Positions 7,991 through 16,520 of a stretch of DNA of 64,000 nt are shown here, one piece after another. The position numbers were made by a program, and so were the translations under genes. Under the pieces are notes generated by a model. It was not told where the DNA came from, made no database searches, and saw only the letters and a program-made list of their open reading frames with translations. The stretch is from assembly GCA_964489705.1 (NCBI GenBank), contig CAZAZQ010000003.1:62001-126000 (forward strand). The letters are read 5' to 3'. The stretch comes from CAZAZQ01 sp964489705. GTDB lineage: Bacteria; Zixibacteria; MSB-5A5; GN15; FEB-12. Position 1 is the first letter of the stretch. Each line of letters starts with the position of its first letter.

Positions 7991-9289
7991 ATGTCAGATT
8001 TCCAAAACATTCATGCCCGTCAGATTCTCGATAGTCGAGGGACCCCGACCATCGAAGTGGAAGTCCACCTTACTGACGGCAGTGTCGGTCGTGCCGCCGT
8101 TCCTTCCGGAGCGTCGACCGGTGCCCATGAAGCCGTGGAGCTTCGCGACGGTGACGGCAACTACTTTTTCGGCAAGGGAGTGACCAAAGCGGTTGCCAAC
8201 GTCAACGACAAAATTTGCCCCGCCTTGTTGGGGGAAGATATCAGTCCCTTCGACCAGGTAGCGGTCGACAAGTTCCTCATCGATTTGGACGGCACCGAAA
8301 ACAAGGGGAAATTGGGCGCCAACGCTCTCTTGGGCGTCTCACTGGCGACAGCGAAAGCGGCGGCGGAATCGAAGCGAATGCCGCTCTACGCCTACATCGG
8401 CGGCTGCAACTGCAAAATCCTGCCGGTGCCGATGATGAACATCCTCAACGGCGGAAAACATGCCGACAACAACGTCGACCTGCAAGAGTTTATGATTATG
8501 CCGGTCGGCGCCAAGAGCTTTGCCGAAGCGCTTCAGATGGGAGCGGAAGTCTTTGGGCACTTGAAAAAAGTTCTCAAGGCGAAAGGATACAACACCGCCG
8601 TAGGTGACGAAGGAGGATTTGCCCCTGATTTGAAGTCCAACGAGGAAGCGCTGGAAGTTATCATGGAAGCGATCGGAAACTCCCAGTACGAAGCCGGGTC
8701 GCAGATTATGATTGCGATTGATCCGGCGTCGTCGGAGTTTTACGAGCCGGGAAACAAACTCTACAACCTCGCCGCCGAGAATCGCAAACTCACCGCCGAA
8801 GAGATGGTCGACTATTACGAGCAGCTCTGCGAAAAGTATCCCATCATTTCCATCGAGGATGGCCATGCCGAAGACGACTGGGAAGGCTGGCGGATAATGA
8901 CCGAGCGGTTGGGCAAAAAGATTCAAATTGTCGGCGATGATTTGTATGTCACTAACCCGAAGCGCTTGGCGCGCGGCATCGAGGAAAAGTCTACCAACTC
9001 CATCCTTATTAAGCTGAACCAAATCGGCACCTTGACCGAGACGCTCGATACCATTGCTATGGCGCAGCGTGCCGGATTTACGACGGTCGTCTCGCACCGT
9101 TCCGGCGAAACCGAAGATACGACGATCGCCGATGTGGTGGTGGCGACCGGAGCCGGGCAGATTAAAACCGGCTCGATGTGTCGCACCGACCGAATTGCCA
9201 AGTACAACCAGCTCTTGCGGATAGAAGAGGCGCTCGGCGACGATGCCGTCTTCTTGGGTCGGAAAGCATTCTACAACATCGCACCGTGA
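7991..9289 (+). CDS. eno: Enolase (phosphopyruvate hydratase)
   Basis: Interconverts 2-phosphoglycerate and phosphoenolpyruvate in glycolysis. 432 residues, the usual length. Visible family landmarks are ARQILDSRGTPTIEVEV at the N-terminus, SGASTGAHEAVELRD, the catalytic Glu in VGDEGGFAPD, the metal-binding Asp/Glu in SIEDGHAEDDW and VGDDLYVTNP, the catalytic Lys in ILIKLNQIGT, and SHRSGETEDT with the C-terminal TGAGQIKTGSMCRTDR. It is monocistronic: an isolated leader upstream and a hairpin terminator at 9319 downstream. Confidence 0.99.
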   Translation: MSDFQNIHARQILDSRGTPTIEVEVHLTDGSVGRAAVPSGASTGAHEAVELRDGDGNYFFGKGVTKAVANVNDKICPALLGEDISPFDQVAVDKFLIDLDGTENKGKLGANALLGVSLATAKAAAESKRMPLYAYIGGCNCKILPVPMMNILNGGKHADNNVDLQEFMIMPVGAKSFAEALQMGAEVFGHLKKVLKAKGYNTAVGDEGGFAPDLKSNEEALEVIMEAIGNSQYEAGSQIMIAIDPASSEFYEPGNKLYNLAAENRKLTAEEMVDYYEQLCEKYPIISIEDGHAEDDWEGWRIMTERLGKKIQIVGDDLYVTNPKRLARGIEEKSTNSILIKLNQIGTLTETLDTIAMAQRAGFTTVVSHRSGETEDTTIADVVVATGAGQIKTGSMCRTDRIAKYNQLLRIEEALGDDAVFLGRKAFYNIAP

Positions 9290-9318
9290 CCGAAAATGTC
9301 CGCATTGTCGGGAGTGTG

Positions 9319-9347
9319 AAGGGCGGTTGTTGTGCCGCCCTTTTCCT
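9319..9347 (+). terminator. Terminator of eno
   Basis: 8-bp stem AAGGGCGG / CCGCCCTT with loop TTGTTGTG, followed by TTCCTTT, 30 bp after the enolase stop. Confidence 0.8.
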
Positions 9348-9491
9348 TTGAGAGACGACTCGTTTTCGGAGCTTTTGGGTAACTAATCCGAGCAAAAGAA
9401 AAAGAGAAAAAAACGGCTCCCGCATGAAGAGAATGCGGAGGAGCAAAAAGTATATGTCTCTTTAGCGATGCCGATAGTATATATTATAACC

Positions 9492-10163
9492 ATGAAGATA
9501 GTCGCTCTCATATTGGTAGCCTCGCTGGTCGGGTTCTTGTTGTTGCATCTGCGGGTGCGGTTGCATTTCAGCCCGGAGAAGAAGCTGCTGTTTATTGGGC
9601 TGGGACGCAGCGGGCCTGAACTGGATTTTATCCGCCGGGAGGCGGTGATTTCCCTCTGGGGCTGGAAAGTCAAACGGGTTACCTTCGATATCAAAGCGGA
9701 GATGTTCAAAAAGACGCCTTCCTCCCGGAAGGAGAAGAGAGCCAAAGCCCCACCCAAAGCAGCCCCTCGAAGGCAGCGCTCCCTTCGTGATATTCTCCAT
9801 CTGCTCCCGAAGTGCTTTCAACCGTTGTGGCAATTTATGATAGGCGTGTTCAAATCCGTCATCGTGGAAGAGCTGGAGGGGCAAATTGAGGGAGGCTTCG
9901 ACTCGCCTCATGTGACGGGGATGGTGTTCGGTTACTACCAAGCCGCCCTGGCGGCGGTACCGAACGTGGTGGGGCGGGTACGCTTTGTACCGATGTGGAC
10001 GGAAGCGTCGCTAAGCGGTTCGGCGCGGGTTGCGGTGGCGATTCCGCTGTATAAGCTGCTGGGGCGCATGATTGTGCTTTTGTTCCGTCTTCCCTTAAGA
10101 GATTTGTTCAAGCTGGCGATAGGAAAGAAGAAAGGAGTATCGGATGTCCAACAATCTCGTTGA
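9492..10163 (+). CDS. DUF2953 (YtfI-like) membrane-anchored protein
   Basis: About 223 residues from the ATG at 9492 (an in-frame ATG at 9468 is also possible; neither has a good ribosome-binding site). The first ~20 residues are one hydrophobic segment (MKIVALILVASLVGFLLLHL), followed by a beta-rich region (VRLHFSPEKKLLFIGLG), a Lys/Arg/Pro-rich linker around residues 75-100, and a C-terminal hydrophobic stretch. This matches DUF2953, which pairs with YtfJ/GerW in many bacteria, and the next gene here is indeed a YtfJ homologue that overlaps it by 20 bp. Function is unknown outside sporulating firmicutes. Confidence 0.75.
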   Translation: MKIVALILVASLVGFLLLHLRVRLHFSPEKKLLFIGLGRSGPELDFIRREAVISLWGWKVKRVTFDIKAEMFKKTPSSRKEKRAKAPPKAAPRRQRSLRDILHLLPKCFQPLWQFMIGVFKSVIVEELEGQIEGGFDSPHVTGMVFGYYQAALAAVPNVVGRVRFVPMWTEASLSGSARVAVAIPLYKLLGRMIVLLFRLPLRDLFKLAIGKKKGVSDVQQSR

Positions 10164-10575
10164 GTTGCTCAAGGGTGTGGTTGGCGAGCTGAAGGAGATA
10201 GCTCGCACGGAAACCGTCATCGGTGAGCCGGTTACGGTAGGAAAAAAGACCGTCATCCCGGTCGTGAAAATATCGGTCGGCTTCGGCGCCGGCGGCGGTC
10301 AAGGCGAAGGTGAGAAGAACACTTCCAATTTCGGCGGCGGCGGGGGCGGCGGCACCAAAATCGAGCCGGCGGCGTTTATTATCATCGACGATAAAGAGGT
10401 CTCCCTCCTGCCGATGGCAAAAGGGAAGTGGGAGAATATCATCGACGCCATCCCCGGCTTAGCGAAGAAAATTTCCAAGCTCAGAGACAAGCTGAAAAAA
10501 GAGAAGGAAGAAGAAAGCGAAAAAGATTCTTCCGTCGAAGAAGAAGCAAGCGAAAAAAGTTCGGATAAAGATTGA
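10144..10575 (+). CDS. ytfJ: YtfJ/GerW family protein
   Basis: 143-residue protein of the YtfJ/GerW family, named from Bacillus spore germination but widespread in non-sporulating bacteria. The family core is plain: an N-terminal helix (LVELLKGVVGELKEIA), then TVIGEPVTVGKKTVIPVVKISVGFG, a glycine-rich loop (GGGGGGGTK), and PAAFIIIDDKEVSLLPM. The tail (from ~110) is a highly charged Lys/Glu/Ser segment likely to be coiled or disordered. It overlaps the DUF2953 gene by 20 bp and reads in another frame, so the two are translationally linked. Biochemical role unknown. Confidence 0.9.
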   Translation: MSNNLVELLKGVVGELKEIARTETVIGEPVTVGKKTVIPVVKISVGFGAGGGQGEGEKNTSNFGGGGGGGTKIEPAAFIIIDDKEVSLLPMAKGKWENIIDAIPGLAKKISKLRDKLKKEKEEESEKDSSVEEEASEKSSDKD

Positions 10576-10732
10576 GAAATGATAGCCGTCAAGAAAACTC
10601 GTTTACTTTTCCTATGTTTTCGAGAAAAAGAGAGGTTCTCAAAAACTTCCGAGCAAGGGTGATGAAGGTAACACCTTGGACTGAAATGTGATACGAGATG
10701 GTAATTGTCTATGTTCGAGGGAGTTTATTGCC

Positions 10733-10761
10733 TTGACAAGAAGCGGGAATTTGTTTACTTA
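10733..10761 (+). promoter_or_regulatory. Candidate sigma-70-type promoter for the PAS regulator
   Basis: TTGACA at 10733-10738 and TACTTA at 10756-10761 with 17 bases between them, about 80 bp before the start of the PAS gene. The -35 is perfect and the -10 is a weak match. Rest of the 10576-10838 gap shows no gene. Confidence 0.45.
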
Positions 10762-10838
10762 CGAACATACAATGTGGCAGAAGAGGGCCGTTACTTAATT
10801 CACGCAGGACTCATGGGTACATCTTAACGGCAGAGTGT

Positions 10839-13800
10839 TTGGAAGGGAATTATCGCAAGTGTGAGGAGATGGTGGAAGAGCACACCCCCAAAAAATTGTC
10901 CTTCAACGGGCGCCTGAAATGGCAATTGAATATTTCTTCCGACGATGTTGCCGCCGTTCAAGAGATCAATGATTTTTACTACACGCTCTTTGAGAATGTC
11001 CCGATAGGTATCGGTATCTCCGACGAAGAAGGGAGGATTCTCTCCTGCAACAGTGCGATGTTGGAAATGACCGGTTATGATGAGGAGGATGCCAAAAGGG
11101 TCAACGTGAGGGACTTTTACGTTCATCCGCATGATGGGGTCGTCCTGAGAGAAAAGCTTCGGCGGGAAGGAGAGGTGAAAAACTATGAAGTCCTCTTAAA
11201 GCGGAAAGACGGTTCGCCGTACCTTGCTTCTATAACAATTTCATGCTATGAACGAGAGGGGAAAAGATACTACCTTACCATTGCCCAGGACGTTACGGCG
11301 CGGAAGGAAACCGAGAAAAACCTCAGAGAAAGTGAAGAAAAGTACCGTGCCGTCGTGGCACAGAGCGCCGATAACATTTTTCTCATGGACATCGAAACCC
11401 GCCGTATCTTGGAAGCCAACACCACCTTTCGGAATCTTCTCGGTTACAGTGAAGACGAAGTGACGAACTTGACGGCGTACGACTTTATCGCTCATGAGCG
11501 GGAAGATATTGATGAAAAAATAGAGGGGATTGTCCGGAAGGGGTTCTCGGATTTGGGAGAACGGAAGTACCGGCGCAAAGACGGCTCCTTGGTGGATGTC
11601 GAGGTACGGGTGAGTGTCATCACCTTCGGCGGACGGCGGGTGTTGTGTACGGTCTCCCGTGATATTTCCAAGCGGAAACGGTATGAGGAAGAGCTCATCC
11701 GAGAACGAGACACTATCCGCCAGATGTTAGAGTTCAATCCGTATGCTATTGCGATTGCCGACAGTGAGGGACGAAATGGGCGAGTGAACCAAGCGTTCAA
11801 GAACTTGTTCAAGTCCGTTCTGCCGAAAGAATATTCTATTTTTGAAGACCCCATAGTCAGAAAAGCAGGGTACTATGACGAGCTTCTCAAGGTGTGGGAA
11901 GGAAAAGTCGTTACCATTCCCGAGATATGGTATAACCCGCGGGATGTCTTTTTCAATGCCCCGAATGCGCTGGTGTGTGTTCATCTGACGGTTTTTCCCG
12001 TTTTTGGCGGAGAAGGGAAAATCGAGAACCTGGTTTTTATGTACGAAGACATAACCGAGCGGAAATTAGCTGAAGAGAAGCTGGCGGTTTCCGAGGAGCG
12101 GTATCGCACCCTCTTGAACAACATTCCCGTCGGCGTTTTTCGTTCCACTCCCGACGGTGAGATAATTTCGGTAAATCCGGCGTTTCTGAAAATGTTCGGT
12201 TTTGATTCCGAAGAAGAATTACGGAAAATTTCCGCCCGCGACCTCTATTTCTTCCCGGAACAGCGTGACGAATATGCGAAGGTTTTGCTCGAAAAGGGGG
12301 TTATTACCAACATCGAAGCACAAATGCGACACAAAAGCGGTTCCACCCTTTGGGTGTCCGCAAGCGCCAAGCTCATTTATGGGGAAGATGGCTCTCCTCT
12401 TTACGTTGACGGCATTGTCAAAGATATAACCGAGCAAAAAAGAACGGAAATGGCGCTCAAAGAAAGTGAAGAGCGGTTTCGGTTGTTTACTTCCGCCGTC
12501 ACCGATGTCATTTACCGCTTTGACCCGGTAAACAATCGATATGATTTTATTTCTCCGTCCTTCGAGCATCAAACGGGCTATACTCTCCAAGAGCTTGTTG
12601 ATAATCCTTCGGCTCTATTCAACCGGATGGTTCATCCCGATGATCTGAAAAAGGTGTTCAACAAATTCGAAGCCCACCTCAAGAATGGTCCCGACGCTGG
12701 TCCAATTACGATAGAATATCGGGTCATTCGAAAGGATGGAACAGAAATCTGGGTGAGTGACTCAAGAGATATCGAGTTTACCCCGAATGGAAAAGTTTTC
12801 CGTGTTAACGGCGTCGTCCGCGATATAACGGAGCGCAAACGAGCGGAACAAGCGCTCAAGGAGTCCCAGGAAAAATATCAAGAACTTTTCGAGTCCATCA
12901 TTGAAGGTATCGTGGTGGTGGATGAGAACGAAAAAATTCTCTTCTGTAATCCGGCGTTTGCTCACATTCTCGAGGAAGATTCGGCGGCGGCATTGAGCGG
13001 GAGAAGCTTTCTCGATTATGTTCCGAAGGACCAAGAGAAGGTGATTTCCTCTCAAATCGAAATCCGCCGGTGCAACAAACCGTCCCAATATGAGCTGGAC
13101 ATCGTTACTGCCAAGGGGAACCGGAAAACCGTCCTGATTTCGGTGGCGCCCAGCTTCGATGAGAATAATCGATATCGGGGGTCGTTCGGTGCCTTTATCG
13201 ACATTACGGAACGGAAGGAGGCGGAACGTGCCTTGCGGGAGAGCGAAGAAAAGTTCCACAACACGATGGATGCTTCCTTGGTCGGGATTTATATCATCAA
13301 AGATTTCGCCTTCAAGTATGTCAATCCCACTTTTGCGAAAATGTTCGGGTACACTCCCGAAGAGATTGTCGAACGCATCAGCCCTACTGACTTGATTGTC
13401 CCGGAGCAGAGAGAATTGGTACGGGAAAACCTTGTCCGCCGCGCCGAAGGAGAACCGGGTCCTCCGTACGAGCTGAAGTGTCTCCACAAGGACGGCTCTA
13501 TCGTTGTGACGATGGTGTGGGGGAAAGCCATTACGTTGGGGGGAGAACCTGCTTCCGTCGGGACCTGCATAGACGTGACGGAGCAGAAAAAAGCCGAGAA
13601 GGCGCTCAAGGAAAGCGAAGAAAAATACCGGCGCCTGGTCGAGCTTTCTCCGGATGCGATCGTTATTCATTGCGACAACAAGCTTGTCTACGCCAATTCG
13701 GCGTGTATCAAGCTCTTTGGTGGAACCTCGCTGAAAGATGGCTTCGGGAAGTCGATTTATGATTTTATTCACCCGGATTACCATCAGTTGATACGGGAAA

Positions 13801-15191
13801 GAGTCGCTCGACTGTATGAACAAAAGGAAGAGACGCAACTTACGGAAGTAAAGATGCTCCGATTGGATGGAAAGACAATTGATGTCGAGCTTGCCGGTTC
13901 GCCGATGCGCTATCTGGGACGTCCCGCCGCCCAGGTCATTATGCGGGACATCACCCAGCGTAAACAAGCAGAGAAAGCGCTTCGGGAAAGTGAAGAGCAT
14001 TACCGCATGTTGTTCCAGACAGCCAACGATGCCATTTTCATTATGGATGGGGAACATTTCATCGACTGTAATGAAAAAACACTGGAGATATTCCGCTGCT
14101 CCCGTGAGCAGATTGTCGGTCAACCGCCGTATAATTTTTCTCCGCCGCTTCAACCGGATGGGAGAGATTCGAAAGAGAAAGCCCTTGAGAAAATTACCGC
14201 CGCTTTGGAAGGACATTCCCAGTTTTTTGAATGGCGGCATCGGCGTATGGACGGCACCCTTTTTGACGCCGAGGTAAGCCTGAATCGCTTTGAAGTGAGT
14301 GGGGAATACCGGATTCTTGCCATTGTCCGGGATGTGACGGAACGGAATATTACCGTGCAAGCGTTGCGGGAAAGCGAAGACCGGCTTCAAAACGTGGTGC
14401 AAAATATGCCGGTATTGATGAATGCCTTCGATGATCAAGGAAATATCGTCTTCTGGAATCGGGAATGTGAACGGGTGACCGGTTATCGAGCGGACGAAGT
14501 GCTTGGCAATCCGGATGCCATGAAAATGCTCTATCCCGACCAGGCGTACCGGGAGGAAATGATCCATAAGTGGTTGGAGGATGATGAAGGTTACCTTGCC
14601 CGGGAGTGGGAAATTACCTGCAAGGACGGCACAAAGAAGACCATCGCCTGGTATAACATTTCCAGCCGCTTTCCCATTGCCGGGTGGGCGACATGGGGAG
14701 TCGGAGTGGATGTGACGCAGCGGAAACAAGCGGAGGATATGTTGCGAAAGACCACCGACGAACTCCGTGCCGAGCGGGAAGCCTTAACGGAAAAAAATAT
14801 CGCCCTCAAGGAAATTCTCGATCATATCGAGAAAGAACGCCAATTGTACAAGCAACAGATATGTACTGACATTGAGAAGAGTCTCAAGCCGTTGGTGACC
14901 AAACTCAAGCAAAAATACAGCCGCCATACCAGTGAGCTGGAAGCCTTGGAAATGGAAATCCAGGCTATTCTCTCCAAGGATATCGATACCTTCCGGAGTC
15001 GCTTTGCCAAGCTAACCCCAAGGGAGGTAGAGATTTGCGAGATGATAAAGAGCGGTTTATCCTCTAAGCAAATCTCGGAATACCTTAATCTTTCTCTGCT
15101 CACAGTAAACAAGCACCGGGAGCAAATTCGCAAGAAACTCGGTATCGCCAATAAAGATATAAATCTTACTACTTACCTGAATTCTCACTAA
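10839..15191 (+). CDS. Ten-PAS-domain sensor with C-terminal LuxR-type HTH
   Basis: 1450 residues. Ten successive PAS/PAC units of about 120-130 residues each are delimited by repeats of the linker (R/K)ESEEKYR and the PAC ending DITERK (first PAS about 40-155, last about 1240-1355). A coiled-coil linker (TDELRAEREALTEKN...KERQLYKQQ) follows, then a LuxR helix-turn-helix at about 1388-1450 (LTPREVEICEMIKSGLSSKQIS, TVNKHREQIRKKLG). No histidine kinase, receiver or GGDEF domain and no transmembrane helix are seen, so it should be a cytosolic one-component DNA-binding sensor. Start is uncertain: TTG at 10839 or ATG at 10869, which has GAGGAG directly against it. The downstream cytochrome bd genes on the other strand are a possible target, by position only. 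Confidence 0.93.
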   Translation: MEGNYRKCEEMVEEHTPKKLSFNGRLKWQLNISSDDVAAVQEINDFYYTLFENVPIGIGISDEEGRILSCNSAMLEMTGYDEEDAKRVNVRDFYVHPHDGVVLREKLRREGEVKNYEVLLKRKDGSPYLASITISCYEREGKRYYLTIAQDVTARKETEKNLRESEEKYRAVVAQSADNIFLMDIETRRILEANTTFRNLLGYSEDEVTNLTAYDFIAHEREDIDEKIEGIVRKGFSDLGERKYRRKDGSLVDVEVRVSVITFGGRRVLCTVSRDISKRKRYEEELIRERDTIRQMLEFNPYAIAIADSEGRNGRVNQAFKNLFKSVLPKEYSIFEDPIVRKAGYYDELLKVWEGKVVTIPEIWYNPRDVFFNAPNALVCVHLTVFPVFGGEGKIENLVFMYEDITERKLAEEKLAVSEERYRTLLNNIPVGVFRSTPDGEIISVNPAFLKMFGFDSEEELRKISARDLYFFPEQRDEYAKVLLEKGVITNIEAQMRHKSGSTLWVSASAKLIYGEDGSPLYVDGIVKDITEQKRTEMALKESEERFRLFTSAVTDVIYRFDPVNNRYDFISPSFEHQTGYTLQELVDNPSALFNRMVHPDDLKKVFNKFEAHLKNGPDAGPITIEYRVIRKDGTEIWVSDSRDIEFTPNGKVFRVNGVVRDITERKRAEQALKESQEKYQELFESIIEGIVVVDENEKILFCNPAFAHILEEDSAAALSGRSFLDYVPKDQEKVISSQIEIRRCNKPSQYELDIVTAKGNRKTVLISVAPSFDENNRYRGSFGAFIDITERKEAERALRESEEKFHNTMDASLVGIYIIKDFAFKYVNPTFAKMFGYTPEEIVERISPTDLIVPEQRELVRENLVRRAEGEPGPPYELKCLHKDGSIVVTMVWGKAITLGGEPASVGTCIDVTEQKKAEKALKESEEKYRRLVELSPDAIVIHCDNKLVYANSACIKLFGGTSLKDGFGKSIYDFIHPDYHQLIRERVARLYEQKEETQLTEVKMLRLDGKTIDVELAGSPMRYLGRPAAQVIMRDITQRKQAEKALRESEEHYRMLFQTANDAIFIMDGEHFIDCNEKTLEIFRCSREQIVGQPPYNFSPPLQPDGRDSKEKALEKITAALEGHSQFFEWRHRRMDGTLFDAEVSLNRFEVSGEYRILAIVRDVTERNITVQALRESEDRLQNVVQNMPVLMNAFDDQGNIVFWNRECERVTGYRADEVLGNPDAMKMLYPDQAYREEMIHKWLEDDEGYLAREWEITCKDGTKKTIAWYNISSRFPIAGWATWGVGVDVTQRKQAEDMLRKTTDELRAEREALTEKNIALKEILDHIEKERQLYKQQICTDIEKSLKPLVTKLKQKYSRHTSELEALEMEIQAILSKDIDTFRSRFAKLTPREVEICEMIKSGLSSKQISEYLNLSLLTVNKHREQIRKKLGIANKDINLTTYLNSH

Positions 15192-15351
15192 AAAATAGCA
15201 TATACGCAATAAATACGCAGTTTTCCCTTATTGTTGTTTGGTATAGAATACCCGAAATTAGGAGTGGTTGGGTAATAAAAGGACGTTGTCGGTCAGGAAA
15301 CTCATGACACCTTTGCATGACACGACCGGACAGCAGGGGCGATGTTTGACG

Positions 15352-15387
15352 AAAGGCTTCACTGAATAAGTGAAGCCTTTATTATTT
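15352..15387 (+). terminator. Terminator hairpin
   Basis: Perfect 12-bp stem AAAGGCTTCACT / AGTGAAGCCTTT with loop GAATA, followed by ATTATTT. It would end plus-strand transcription about 160 bp after the PAS gene. Confidence 0.75.
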
Positions 15388-15446
15388 GAACTTTATAAGA
15401 GTGTCTTAGGGGCGAAAAAATACGTCGAAATTTGAAATTTTGAAAA

Positions 15447-15480
15447 AAAGCGGCTGAGCCTTTCAGCTCACGCCGCTTTT
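15447..15480. terminator. Terminator of the cyd operon (bidirectional)
   Basis: Stem AAAAGCGGC / GCCGCTTTT enclosing a second stem TGAGC / GCTCA with loop CTTTCA. A-run on the left and T-run on the right allow function on both strands; it lies 24 bp past the cydB stop. Confidence 0.75.
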
Positions 15481-15503
15481 CTATAGCCCGTGCTTCGGTC
15501 GGC

Positions 15504-16520
15504 TTAGTAGCTTTCTTCCGTAATAATCGGTTTTCCTTTGAAAACGCGGTAGATGTAGATGGTATAGCCGATGACAATCGGCATCCCGATCAAGGCGATA
15601 ACCAACATCGTCATCAAGGTACGCGGGGTGGAAGAAGCGTTGTAGATAGTCAAGCTGTACGCCAGGTCAATGCTGGACGGAACCAGCCGCGGGAACATGC
15701 TCACGGCGGCAAGTCCGATAACGCTCAAGATGATTGCGGAAGAGGAAAGGAAAGCATGAAAATACTTTTTCCCTTTCAAAGCGACCGGAACGTGGATGAC
15801 CGAAGCCAACAAAAGAAGGAAAAGAATCCAGAAAAGAGGGTTCCCCAGCACCCCGTCAAAAAGATAAGGCGAGCTCAGGGCGCTCCAAATGGTCGCCAGG
15901 ATGTACAAAATGATAAAAGCAATCCACGCCTTGGATGCCCAGCCGCTCATTCGCTCTTGCAGTTCCCCGTCGCTTTTCAGCGTCATGTAGACGGCGCCGT
16001 GCATGACGAACATGACCAGGCTCAGCACGCCGATAAGGATGGAGTACGGGTTGAGCAAGCCCAAGAAAGAGCCGACGAAGACACCTTCAGCGTTAATAGG
16101 GATGCCGCGAAGGATATTTCCCACCGCCACTCCGAACAGGACAGCCGGCAGGAGACTGCCCAATCCAAACGCCGTATCCCAGAGTTTTTTCCAGCCGGGG
16201 GATTCGACTTTTCCTCGAAATTCCAGCGAAACCGCCCGGAAAATCAACGCCGCCAGCAGAAGCATCAATGCCAAATAGAAACCGCTGAAGACGGTGGCGT
16301 AGACGATGGGGAAAGCCGCAAACAACGCTCCGCCCGCCGTCAGCAGCCAGACCTCGTTGCCGTCCCAGACAGGACCGATGGCGTTGAGGTTAATTCTCTT
16401 TTCCGTTTCGCTTCGGCTGAAAAGGTGCAAAACGCCTACGCCGAAGTCAAAACCGTCGAGAATAGCGTACCCGATAATGAGTACTCCAAACAACAGAAAC
16501 CATACCGTGTTCAAATCCAT
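15504..16520 (-). CDS. cydB: Cytochrome bd quinol oxidase subunit II
   Basis: 338-residue polytopic membrane protein (about 9 hydrophobic segments) that forms the terminal oxidase with CydA, oxidising quinol and reducing oxygen at high affinity. Family landmarks: N-terminal LLFGVLIIGYAILDGFDFGVG, then GPVWDGNEVWLLTAGGALFAAFP and LEFRGK. It starts with an ATG that overlaps the cydA TAA by one base (TAATG) and has AGGAGGTG just upstream, so expression is coupled to cydA. Length is normal for the family. Confidence 0.97.
   Translation of the reverse strand: MDLNTVWFLLFGVLIIGYAILDGFDFGVGVLHLFSRSETEKRINLNAIGPVWDGNEVWLLTAGGALFAAFPIVYATVFSGFYLALMLLLAALIFRAVSLEFRGKVESPGWKKLWDTAFGLGSLLPAVLFGVAVGNILRGIPINAEGVFVGSFLGLLNPYSILIGVLSLVMFVMHGAVYMTLKSDGELQERMSGWASKAWIAFIILYILATIWSALSSPYLFDGVLGNPLFWILFLLLLASVIHVPVALKGKKYFHAFLSSSAIILSVIGLAAVSMFPRLVPSSIDLAYSLTIYNASSTPRTLMTMLVIALIGMPIVIGYTIYIYRVFKGKPIITEESY

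Larger units (their letters stand above)
15192..15503. other. Intergenic region between the PAS regulator and cydB
   Basis: 312 bp between convergent genes with no supported gene. It contains two hairpin terminators (15352-15387 and 15447-15480). The segment 15270-15350 is GC-rich with several short complementary stretches but matches no RNA family I can name. Confidence 0.6.

Noticed and set aside
9415..9443. Imperfect hairpin GCTCC-CGCAT / ATGCG-GA-GGAGC before the DUF2953 gene as a riboswitch
   Set aside because: The stem is bulged and matches no riboswitch class; at most it masks a purine-rich sequence.
9454..9465. Three-codon ORF with a good ribosome-binding site before DUF2953
   Set aside because: Too short to interpret and not overlapping the real start, unlike the wzx leader.
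12762..14729. 655-codon open frame opposite the PAS gene
   Set aside because: A shadow of the PAS repeats: its translation has no domain pattern and no start signal, while the plus strand is unmistakably PAS.
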